NCBI GenBank assembly: GCA_034336665.1
Contig: CM067592.1
Span: forward strand, 46,405,761 to 46,469,760
DNA from: Luscinia megarhynchos
Taxonomy: Eukaryota > Chordata > Aves > Passeriformes > Turdidae
Length of the DNA: 64,000 bases
Direction of reading: 5' to 3'
The position numbers and the translations under genes are program-made. Below, one piece after another: positions 12,088 through 21,179 of the stretch. Below the pieces are notes generated by a model. That model saw only the letters and a list, made by a program, of their open reading frames with translations, did not search any database and was not told the origin of the DNA. Numbering within the stretch: the stretch's first letter is position 1; every line of letters starts with the position of its first letter.

Positions 12088-12811
12088 TCACAGAACCACA
12101 TAATATGCTGAGCTGGAAAGGACACAGCAGGATCATTGAGTACAACTCCTGTTCCTGCACAGAGCACCACATAATCACACCATGTGCCTGGGAGCATTGT
12201 CCAAATGCTTCTTGAACTCTGACACACTTGGTGCAGTGACCACTTCCCTGGGGAGCCTGTTCCAGTGCCCAAACACCCTCTGGGTGGAAAACTTTTTCCT
12301 GATATCCAACCTAAACCTCCCCTGACTCAGCTTCAGGCCATTCCCTTGGGTCCTGTCACTGTCACCACAGAGCAGGGATCAGTGCCTGCCCCTCCTGTTC
12401 CCCTCACAAGAAGCTGTGACTGCAGTGAGATCTCCCCTCAGTCTCCTCCAGGCTGAACAGACCAAGGGACCTCAGCCACTCCTCATATGCCTTCACCTTA
12501 AGGCTCTTTAGCATCTTCATGATCCCCTCTACAGACACTCTCTAATAGCTCCGAGTCCTTATTCTGTGTCACCCATTTCTGCCCCCAGCACTGGAGGTGA
12601 GGCTGCCCCAGCTCAGAGCAGAGCAGGACAATCCCCTCCCCTGCCCGGCTGCGATGCTGTGCCTGATGAACCCCAGGAATGTTTGATCCTCCTGGCTGCC
12701 AGGGCACTGCTGGCTCATGTTCAACTTGCCAGTGACCAGGTCCTTTTCCGTGGAGCTGCTCTCCAGCCTCTCATTCCCCAGTCTATACTCACATCCAAGG
12801 CTGCCCTGTCC
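12088..12811 (-). mobile_element. CR1 LINE fragment, minus orientation
   Basis: From left to right the plus strand reads as the reverse complement of a CR1 3' end. It contains ATCACAGAACCACATAAT, then blocks typical of avian CR1 such as AACTTTTTCCTGATATCCAAC and AGTCTCCTCCAGGCTGAACA, ending near the AACTTGCCAGTGACCAGGT block. It is 5'-truncated, as most CR1 copies are. Open frames inside it are relics and not genes. Confidence 0.85.
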
Positions 12812-13226
12812 TAGGTGGAGAAACTGAAGTACTTGGAGCATGTTCAAAGAAAAGCAAAGAAGCTGGCAAAGAGTCTAGAAAACAATTCCTGTTAGGAGTG
12901 ACTGAGGGAACTGAGGATGTTAAGCTTGAATAAAAGAAACCTGAGAGGACACCTTATTGTTGTCTACAGCTTCCTGATAGTAGATTGCAGACTGGTAGGG
13001 GTCCATCTCTTCTCCCAAGTAACAAGCAATAGGACAAGAGGAAAGTACCTCAAATTGCTCTGTGGTAGGTTTAGGTTGGATGCCAGGCTGCCCAGGGCAC
13101 TGTTCCTGGAGGTATTTAACAGATGTTTAGGCACAGGTTGTCCTGCAGGACATGGCAGCTAATGGTTGGATTTCATGGTCTTAAGGGACTTTTCCAACCT
13201 GAACAATTCTACAGTTCTATATTCTG
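12812..13226 (+). mobile_element. CR1 LINE fragment, plus orientation
   Basis: It starts directly where the minus-strand CR1 ends. The sense CR1 3' region is recognisable (GAGCATGTTCAAAGAAAAGCAA, AGGCTGCCCAGGGCACTGTT, GACTTTTCCAACCTGAACAATTCTA) and ends in a degenerate ATTCTA-type tail. The two elements meet at their 5' ends. Confidence 0.8.
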
Positions 13227-13472
13227 GGCTGCTTGCAGGTGGTATGAAGGTGGAGGAAGGGTGGAAATCCCTGCGTGCTACAGTGCTCCACGGGAACTGG
13301 GCATGTGCTCAGGCTGTGGCTAACTCAGCTTCTCACACCAGCCATCTCTCAGTCACCCCAAAGCCTGGTGAGGGCTGATAAGTGACTCTTGACTCAGCAA
13401 GACATTGCCATAAGACACTGCAGAGCCACTACTGTGAATGTTTCACCATTTCTTCTGTCTTCGACCTTGAAG

Positions 13473-14051
13473 GGAGCATTTGTAGACGAAGGAGTCCCTG
13501 TGCCCCCAGGTTCTTCAGAGGTGTTTAATGGAGTAGATGGACTTCAAAACCTTACAGAGCTTGCACTTGGTATCTCTGTAGGAAGGAAATCTCTGGAAGA
13601 CACTTGTCCCTTGAGTGTAAATTACTTTAAATGCCGATGAAGCAACTTCAGTACCCTACAGAAAACTTTGGAAATGATTAGCAATATGGAAATTACAGAC
13701 TCCACTACCTACTTTCAAGCAGTCAATGCTCTGAAGTAGAGGGACTGAGATGTGGCCAAAGCTGCGCCCCCTTTGCCACAGAGAAATTTGTGCAAGTGTG
13801 TTAAATTTTCTGGCCAGTCCTGGCTACATGAACTGTTGTAGCTGGACACTTTACAGTGTGCCAAGTGCTGCTTCCCTCCCTTTTCTCTCCACATTTCAGT
13901 TCAGCTAGCCCTGACCCCTTCCCACTGATGTGTCCCGTTTCCTAGGTGAGGCCCTGGAAAACATCAACCAAGTGTTCAGCAACCTGAGCATCTCCAGTGT
14001 CACAGACTCCTCAAATGTCATTGGAGCAGCAGGGAACATCACCAGCCTTAG
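13473..14051 (+). other. Two exon-like segments of unknown identity
   Basis: Segment A (13473-13569) has acceptor GACCTTGAAG|GG and donor ACTTG|GTATCT and would encode GAFVDEGVPVPPGSSE, then NGVDGLQNLTELAL. Segment B (13946-14051) has a strong acceptor (CCGTTTCCTAG|GT) and donor (CTTAG|GTACAT) and would encode GEALENINQVFSNLSISS, then SNVIGAAGNITSL. A ends in phase 1 and B opens in phase 1, so they join without a frameshift. There are three N-glycosylation sequons (NLT, NLS, NIT), which suggests an extracellular protein. I do not recognise a family. I found no start exon or downstream exon, so this may be a decayed gene or chance. Confidence 0.3.
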
Positions 14052-14059
14052 GTACATCT

Positions 14060-16990
14060 CACTGTGTCCCCACACAGCTCTCAACACACAAATATCCTAG
14101 GAAAGTTTCTCCTAGGGACAAACACTGGATCCTGCCATTGGTGGGACTGCTTTCACTGTAGACACAACACCAGGCTGTGGATCTATGTGTAAGTCAAAGG
14201 TCTTTGTGAGCCTCAAGGGTATCTGCTCCCCCTATCTGGCAAGGCTAGAGCAAAGCACTATCCAGACACCTGCATATCCCTCCCTGCAGTCATGGATGCA
14301 GCCCTGGTCAACATGGGCAGCTGGGGGAGCTATGCTGCTGCCACTCTTACAGGGTGTCAGGGCACTTCTTCCAGTTTTGTCTCACAGGACAATGACAGAG
14401 AAGCAACTTGCAGGCTTGTCCTTCACTCCCTGACTTGAGGAAAACTTGCCTGCCAGCAACACACTGCTGTGGGAGGAAGACTATTCATTACTCTGTGTGA
14501 CAAACTATGGTGCCTGTGAAAGCAGGCAATCCCTTTCTCTCCGTGCCTTGACTGGAGCATGAAAAGATGAGAAACAGACAAATAAATTGAACAGGAAAAA
14601 TGTATGCAAAAGTGTAAATCACGTGCATAGTCTCTGGCACAGATGAGGGCATTGCAGGCATCTTGCTGTCCACCAGCTGCATCCTGAGTCTCACCTGACC
14701 TTGCCTGACACAGATCTGTTTGGCTTCAGAGCCAGGCTCTCTGCACCAGGCTGGTCTTGCACAGGCCCTGAGGTCTGTGGTAGTGCTCAATCACTGCCTT
14801 CACCATTCCCTTGGTCTGCCACTTGCTTCTGAGCCACGGGAAATAAACAGCCAAATCCGCAAGTCCCTGGGAGGACGAGTATCTCTGAATTTGCTGTGTG
14901 TACAGTCAGCACCGACCCTGTCCTGTGGCTGCCCATGCTCTGACCTTGCAGGTCTGGCCTATTAGTCTGTGCTTCAGCTCTGCAGTTTCTGAATAAACAC
15001 TCCACTTTGTGCTGGAGGCATGTGGTTTCCCTCTTCAGAAGAGCTTCTGGATGGCCTGTGTTGTTTTTTCCTAGCCTCTGCACATAAACAGTTGTGGCTC
15101 TCAGGGCATGCACAGCACACACTCCCTCTTGGGCTGCAGCACTCTGCTGGTGCAGCCCCAGCCATGGTGTGGGGCTGAGATGCCATTGACACTTGCCCAC
15201 CCCAGGGGAGAATGAGCCCTAGTTATGCCAAGCTGGGCATAACCTTCCCCTCAGCCCTGGCAGGAAACTGGGATAGAGCTGCCCAAATAAATCCTGCCTG
15301 TGGCTGAGCTCGCAGCAGCAGGAACAGAAAACCTCAGGACAAAAGTGAGCGATACATTTGTGTCATTCACTGTAGATGTGTTTTGGGGTTCACAGCCCTA
15401 CCAAAGCCTTTCCCTGTGGGGCACGGGAGACAACAAGGTCTGTGGAGAAGAACTGGCAACACAGAAAGTAGCACACAGCCAGAACACCTCTTCCATGCTA
15501 TTTGAGGACTGGAAGGGGACAAATAGGCTTGCAGAGCCTTGGGACAAATGAACAGGTGATAGCAGCAGCCATGGACAGGTGTCCCATCCTCTGCAGAAGT
15601 GGAAAAGGTCCAGGAAAGAAAACCAGGGGAAAACAAAGCTCTGGACAGCCCTGAGCAGCTAGTCAGGCTAGGATTTTTCAGTCTGGGAGAGAACTTTCTA
15701 AAGAGAATAAAGTTTTTGATAACAGCAGCTGCCTCTGGGACAGAAAACAACAGATACAATCCATCTGACTGAGCACAGCTGTTTTGTGCTCCTCAATACT
15801 ATTTCCAGCTGCAGCATTAAGTCTGTCAGCAATGGCTTTGCTGTGCATTGTGGTGCTATGGGTGTCCCACCTGGTGGCTCCAGCAAGGTGCAGAGCTGGG
15901 TGAGAGGGTGGATTTCAGCTGACCAAGCACAGCAGTCAGAGTACACACTGGCACGCCTCCCAGACTCCGAGGATGGTCACTCACTTTGGGAGCTCACTCG
16001 ACCACGTGGTGGACCCTGGACTCCTACTCAGATGCCTGCAAATGAGAGCTGGGATACTGGTATAGTAGCAAGTCAGAGCAACATGACCTCCTGTGGGTGA
16101 GCACAGACCTACCCTTGGAAGGTTTCACTTCACCCTGAAGCACTCTTCAAAGCTGATGAGAAATCTACTGGTAATTCTGTATGAATACAAGATCTGGCGC
16201 GGGACTGAAATGGGCTAAGGAGGCAAGTCCTGCGCTAGCCCTCTGATCTCTGCCACTGTGAGCAAAGAGGGCCCCTTGCCTGCCCAAATGTGTGGCCTTG
16301 TTGCAGGTATTTTGTGAAAGGTGAGTTGTGTCCATGTGCTCAAAGTGGGAGAAAGAGCAGAGCAAACCCCAAAGGCTGCTGATGTAGACTGACACTATTA
16401 CCTTGGCAGGACTGAGCCCTGCCACAATCTCAAAGATGGCCCTGACACAAGGAGCAACCTAGACCTGAAAATTCTTCAGTTTGGGGTTTTTCTCTAGTGC
16501 TAGAGCAGACATCTGGGATCCCTGGCGTTCACCATCTTCACTCAGGGTCTTTCCATGCTCCCATGTGTTATCTGAGCTGATTGCTCTATGAAAAGGCCTC
16601 AGATAAAAAGCAGAATAACATCTAATATGCGAAGTGCAGATGTTACTATTTTCAATTTACATCAGCTCTGGAACCTGTGAAGAAGTGTACAAGGGAGCCA
16701 GGGAGTCATCTTCTCCCATGCCAGAGAAACTTTATTTTCCCTTCACTAAATTGCCTCCTACAGACAAAAAAGTGTGCTTGTTCAGCATCTTCTTCATCAG
16801 GACTGGAGCATTTCTTGCTATCCCCCACAGCCTTTCCTGTGGGAGTGTGGGTGAGATAATACCCTATGCAGAGCACCCAGTTTGTTATGTGGATCTGAAA
16901 TTACTGTTTTGACTGTGCATTTTTAGTAGCCCTCAGTGGAGCTGGCTTATGCTGTTTTCTTACAGCCATGCATAAAGAAAGTGCTGTTGA
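14060..16990. other. Unassigned stretch between exon-like segments and SPINK4
   Basis: There are no recognised exons, RNA genes or clear repeats. In human the gene beyond SPINK4 in this direction is BAG1. I looked for its ubiquitin-like and BAG-domain motifs and did not see them. Confidence 0.4.
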
Positions 16991-17010
16991 AATAAGATTG
17001 TGCATGTAAT

Positions 17011-17016
17011 TTTATT
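17011..17016 (-). terminator. SPINK4: SPINK4 poly(A) signal AATAAA
   Basis: The minus strand reads AATAAA about 95 bases beyond the SPINK4 stop codon, giving a short 3' UTR in keeping with the small SPINK transcripts. Confidence 0.65.
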
Positions 17017-17109
17017 ATTCACCATAGCTAGCTTAAGTGTGCAATTGGCACAGAGCACACAGGATCAATTAATCACCTGGTTTTAGGCTCGGGAAAGCTA
17101 TCAGAAAGC

Positions 17110-17164
17110 TCAGGTATCTTGACACTCCCCATCTTTCAAAATCCGTATGTCTTGCCTGGTTCTC
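17110..17164 (-). CDS. SPINK4: SPINK4 exon 4 (C-terminal end of Kazal domain)
   Basis: The acceptor is ATTACTCTAG|G. Completing the split codon gives [18 protein letters not shown] and then TGA at 17112-17110. It carries the sixth cysteine (Cys84). Three residues follow it, whereas human SPINK4 ends at the cysteine. Confidence 0.9.
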
Positions 17165-19413
17165 CTAGAGTAATATAGGAAAAAAGAGTAAGAGATAAAA
17201 AAACCAAACCAAAACAAAATAAAACAAACCAAAAAACCAAAACAAAACCAAAAAAACAAACATTCTGTGAGTCATACTTTGGCTGCATTCCATCAAATGG
17301 AGTGGGGCTGACTATGACAAAACTGACCTCTCATTTCCCTGTCTAAAGAGCTGAGGTGACTGGAACATCCTCATGGACGTGTCCTCCCAGGGCCTGGTGC
17401 ACTGGTGGTGCATCTGCAGCCCAACCTGCTCACACAGGGCTGTCCTAGCATGAGGTTATGGTGGCCATTGGCTCTAGCTGAGCCCCAGACACCACCCCCA
17501 AGAATGGAGACCCCCCCTCACATCTCTGTGGCGCACCACCAACTTGACCTGGTGCCTGTGTCAAATGCTCACCCTCCTGGGGCTGCTGCTTGTGGCTGCT
17601 GCCCCACGTTGTGCTGCCTGCACCAAGCTGCTCCATCCCACCTGCAACTGTGGGCTTCTGCTGGATACCCCAGGCATCCCCTTCCTCAGGCTGGCTGGGC
17701 ACAGCTCCTCTGCACTTGCCTGCAGCTTTGCTTGCCACTCTGGTGATCCTCCCCCTCCTGCAGCCAGCGCACGGTTTGTGCTGTTGGCACAGGTGCAGCC
17801 TGACGTGGCTTTTCCCAGGCTCTGGGGAGCCTGAATGGCTGTACTTCACAAGCACCCAGTTTCAGACAGACAAAATTAGACCCGAGAGGTCCCTGCCAAG
17901 GGCATGAGCTTACATTTTTTCCACACAGAGCTGGCATTCATTGGCATAGGTATTCCCGTCGGTCCCACAGATGGGCAAGTACAGGAGGGGGCAGGCCTGC
18001 ACCTCAACCAGCTCTTCACACACCGGCTGGAACGCAGAAACCACAGTGCAAATTTCAGTGCCAGCAGCAGCCATTTCTTCCCCCCAGAACACTCAGGCAG
18101 GAGCAAGTGTCACTGGTTCCCTCTGTCCCAGAGCAGTGTGTGCCACAGAGGAGCAGGGCCACTGAATTCCTCAGTGGGGCTTGTGACCTGGGCTTTGGTG
18201 TGGCTTTGGTTGCCATGAGGCTGGGATGACTGCTGGGAACAGTCTTTCTCCGAGACACACCAGGCATACCCACCTCAAGCCATGAACAAAGAAAACCAGA
18301 AGCTCTTACCCTTCTCAGACCACTGCCTTCATTCAGCTCTGCCCCTGAAACAGAGAGATCCATGAGCGTGGCACACCTGTGCCTGATGGCAGAAACACGA
18401 GATATTGACTGAGGACCACATCCAAACCAAAGGGAAGGCAGTGCTGTGCAGAGCCCATTCAGGACTGAATCAGCTCTGTGGGTTTCATGGGAGGGGATCA
18501 GTTTGCTGCTGTGTGCCACTCCCTGCCAGCAGCACAGTACACAGCCTCCATCCACAGCTGAGCTGGCTGGGACAAAGGTGTGGACGGTTGTTCCCACCCT
18601 CTATATCCTCTCCCAGCAGTCATCTCTCCCAGTTCCTGGGTCAGAATATCCATGGAGCATCCAACACATCTCGGGAAACGGGAAACCACGCAATGCAGCA
18701 TGCAGCATGGGGTGGCCCCAGAGGGATGAGGCTTGGTGATATTGCACAGCTGGACAACTGCCACCTGTGGGAGCGTGGCATTTGGAGGGTTCCTTTTCCT
18801 CGGGCAAGCAGAGCAGTAGCACCAGCTCACAGCCCACCTCTGCCGTGCACAGATGCCCTGGGAGCATGAAGGCTCACCCAGGCAGCTGCAGGACCACCAC
18901 TACCTCCAGGCAGGTAGCAATGGCCTCTCAGTGCCCAGAGACAGGTGCTTCCCATGTAAATATGCTAAGCAAACTGCTCTTGCAAACGCTTGCCAGTTTT
19001 CATGGAGGCAGGAGCTGCAGCAGCTGCCACTGCAGTGTTCATGCTGTCCTCCCAGAGCCTGGTTCCTGTTCACATTGTGGACTCTCCTCTCTTCCAGACC
19101 GCTCCCAAGCACAATACATTTGTGTAACCCTTGCCACAAACTGCTAATAATAAAGGCACAATGTGTTTGCTCCAGTCCTTCTTTCTCACCATGCTGCACT
19201 CTTTGTTTGCCATAACCTCACCTCCTCTCCAAACCAGAATTTCTGTGTCTTTGTGCCCTATCGTGCATTTCCCTCCATCCCATTACCCATCTGTCATTCC
19301 CAACCCACCTCCCATAAAGCAGCCTCCAGCAGCAGAGCAGATTTACCTCTGGCAGCAACGAGAGTCCCCACTGCTGCCAGCAGCAGCAGCAGCAGCAGCT
19401 CTCTCCCAGGCAT
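17110..19413 (-). CDS. SPINK4: Kazal-type serine protease inhibitor SPINK4, four exons (87 aa)
   Basis: SPINK4 is a small secreted Kazal inhibitor made by gut goblet cells in mammals. Coding exons on the minus strand are 19413-19347, 18338-18310, 18026-17914 and 17164-17110. Phases 1, 0 and 2 agree and the total is 264 nt, giving 87 residues (human 86). Residues 1-22 form a signal peptide with seven consecutive leucines, followed by a short linker and the Kazal domain. Six cysteines (35, 44, 52, 63, 66, 84) have the spacing 8-7-10-2-17. [15 protein letters not shown] matches human CGTDGLTYTNECQLC, and [12 protein letters not shown] matches KQDIQIMKDGKC. The P1 residue, two after the second Cys, is Leu46 (human Gln), which would suit chymotrypsin- or elastase-like targets. 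The divergent position next to B4GALT1 matches human 9p13. Exon 2 is tiny and was found from splice sites and phase. Confidence 0.92.
17195..17265. repeat. A-rich (CCAAAA)n low-complexity tract
   Basis: About 70 bases consist of CCAAAA, CAAAA and similar units, inside SPINK4 intron 3 just upstream of its last exon. A closely similar tract lies at 24241-24314. Confidence 0.8.
17914..18026 (-). CDS. SPINK4: SPINK4 exon 3 (Kazal core)
   Basis: The acceptor is TTCTGCGTTCCAG|CCG and the donor AAAAAT|GTAAGC. It encodes residues 33-69 and part of 70, with five of the six Kazal cysteines and the reactive-site loop C44-P-L-L-Y-L-P-I-C52. Confidence 0.93.
18310..18338 (-). CDS. SPINK4: SPINK4 exon 2 (29-nt linker exon)
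   Basis: The acceptor is GGGGCAG|AGCTG and the donor AGAAGG|GTAAGA. With the last base of exon 1 it encodes [10 protein letters not shown], the segment between signal peptide and Kazal domain. The alternative acceptor six bases upstream (TTTCAG|GGG) would create an in-frame stop, so the inner AG is preferred. Confidence 0.75.
19347..19413 (-). CDS. SPINK4: SPINK4 exon 1 (signal peptide)
   Basis: The ATG lies about 50 bases downstream of a TATA box. The exon encodes MPGRE, seven Leu, then [10 protein letters not shown], a typical cleavable signal sequence, and ends AGAG|GTAAAT in phase 1. The leucines are all CTG, so a short (CTG)7 run codes for the hydrophobic core and could vary in length between individuals. 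Confidence 0.9.
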
Positions 19414-19460
19414 GGCCAGTCCAGGCAGACCTGCTCGTGCCCCTGCTCTGCTGTGGCTGC

Positions 19461-19467
19461 CTTTATA
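19461..19467 (-). promoter_or_regulatory. SPINK4: SPINK4 TATA box
   Basis: The minus strand reads CCCTATAAAGG, with TATAAAG at 19467-19461, about 50 bases upstream of the ATG. Initiation about 30 bases downstream would leave a 5' UTR of about 20 bases, normal for small tissue-specific secreted-protein genes. AGATAA (19488-19483, minus) just upstream and GATAAG (19580-19585, plus) are possible GATA-factor sites, relevant to gut expression but unproven. Confidence 0.65.
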
Positions 19468-19667
19468 GGGGAAGGCACTGCCTTATCTCAGGAGCGCTGG
19501 GAAAAGCGGTGCTCTGTTCCTGCTGGGAGCAGCTGGGCTGTACACCCTACGGGAGCACTCAGGCACTCTCACACGTTAAGATAAGCTTTCTCCTGATGCT
19601 TCCCACTTGACAGCTTCAGGTGGCAGCACGGGAGGCTGCTTTACAATCCCCTTGCACTGTAGCCAGG

Positions 19668-21176
19668 TGTCGTGGTTTGACACTGGCCCAATGCCAGGCA
19701 GCCATGGAAATCACTCACTCACCCTCCCCTGCTACAGCCAGGCAGAGGAGAGAAAAATTAAATGAAGGCTTCATTAGTTGAAATAAGGACTGGCAGAAAA
19801 CACTCCAAGGGCAAAAGAGGCTCAGCTTAGAGACACAAAGTGAATATATTACTAACAAAATCAGAGAAGGCTAATGAGAAGTAAAATAAGCTCTTAAAAA
19901 CTCCTCTCTTTCCCCACAACTCTTCCCTCCTTCTCCCTGACTGTGCAGGCAGACATGCCATGGGGTTTTGATCAGTTCATCACCCGAGATCTTCTGCTGC
20001 ACAGGGAGAGAACCCCATAGAGGTTCTCTATGAACTTCTCCAGCCTGGCTCCAAATCTCAGGAGCAGGAGTCCTCCCAAAGATGCTGCACTGTGAATCCC
20101 CACTACAGGCAGACAGTGCTCCCAAAACTGCTGTGGTGTGGGGCACTCTTCCACGGGGTGCAGCCTCCAAGGACAGGCTGCTCCAGCCTGGGAGCAGGGC
20201 CCCTCTCTCCACAGGTCTCCCACAGGGTCACAGCCTCCTCCAGGCACCCACTGCTCCAGCATGGGGCTCCTCCATGGGCTGTGGGTGGATCTCTGCATCC
20301 CCATGGATCCCCATGGGCTGTGGGTGGATCTCTGCATCCCCCATGGATCCCCATGGGCTGTGGGTGGATCTCTGCATCCCCCATGGATCCCACGGGCTGT
20401 GGGTGGATCTCTGCATCCCCCATGGATCCCATGGGCTGTGGGTGGATCTCTGCATCCCCATGGATCCCCATGGGCTGTGGGTGGATCTCTGCATCCCCAT
20501 GGATCCCCATGGGCTGTGGGTGGATCTCTGCATCCCCATGGGATCCCATGGGCTGTGGGTGGATCTCTGCATCCCTGCATCCCCCCATGGATCCCATGGG
20601 CTGTGGGTGGATCTCTGCATCCCTGTGGATCCCATGGGCTGTGGGTGGATCTCTGCATCCCCACGGATCCCCATGGGCTGTGGGTGGATCTCTGCATCCC
20701 CCATGGATCCCCATGGGCTGTGGGTGGATCTCTGCATCCCTGTGGATCCCCACGGGCTGTGGGTGGATCTCTGCATCCCTGTGGATCCCCATGGGCTGCA
20801 GGGGCACAGCTGCTTCACCATGGTCTGTCTGTACCTCGGGCTGCAGGGAAATCTCAGCTCCCGTGCCTGGAGCAGCTCCTGCCCCTCCTTCTCCACTGAC
20901 CTTGGTGTCTGCAGAGTTGTTCTTCTCACCTCATTCTCTTCTCAGACTGGAATTAACACTGTGTGCCCTACTTTGTTTTGGTTTTCTTATCAAATCTGTT
21001 ATCACAGAGGCATTACCAACCTCTCTAGCTGCCCCAGCTTTGGACAGCAGTGTGTCCATCCTCAGAGCCATCAGCCATTGGCTCTGCTGGGCATGGTGGA
21101 AACTTCCAGCAGCTTCTCACAGAAGCCACCTCTGTGGTCCCCTTGCTACCAATTAACATGCCATGCAAAACCAACA
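19668..21176 (-). mobile_element. Solo endogenous-retrovirus LTR, sense strand minus
   Basis: The plus strand runs from TGTCGTGGTTTGACACTGG to ATGCCATGCAAAACCAACA, TG...CA ends as in retroviral LTRs. I recognise the arrangement as a long LTR frequent in passerine genomes. The sense direction is taken as minus (5' end at 21176) from memory of the family. There are no internal gag, pol or env reading frames, so it is a solo LTR left by recombination between two LTRs. Flanking duplications are not clean: CAGG occurs at 19664-19667 and 21180-21183, three bases off the right boundary. Its 3' end lies about 200 bases upstream of the SPINK4 TATA box. The expected length is inflated by the internal minisatellite. 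Confidence 0.75.
20265..20800. repeat. 39-bp minisatellite, 13 copies, inside the LTR
   Basis: The core GTGGGTGGATCTCTGCATCC occurs 13 times at intervals of about 39-40 bases, with one longer interval near 20560-20600. The unit is a block that I recall as single in related LTRs and that has been amplified here. Because 39 is divisible by three and the unit lacks stops, both strands show open frames of 230-409 codons. They are repeat artefacts. Confidence 0.95.
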
Positions 21177-21179
21177 TAT

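Noticed and set aside
15595..15720. Possible old CR1 remnant
   Set aside because: The similarity is faint and lacks the diagnostic 3' blocks.
10300..17000. BAG1 or ANP32B coding sequence expected from human synteny
   Set aside because: I searched by eye for ubiquitin-like, BAG-domain and leucine-rich-repeat motifs and for a CpG promoter and found none.
18310..18344. Longer version of SPINK4 exon 2 using the TTTCAG|GGG acceptor
   Set aside because: It keeps the phase but introduces an in-frame TGA four codons after the junction. The inner acceptor gives an open reading.
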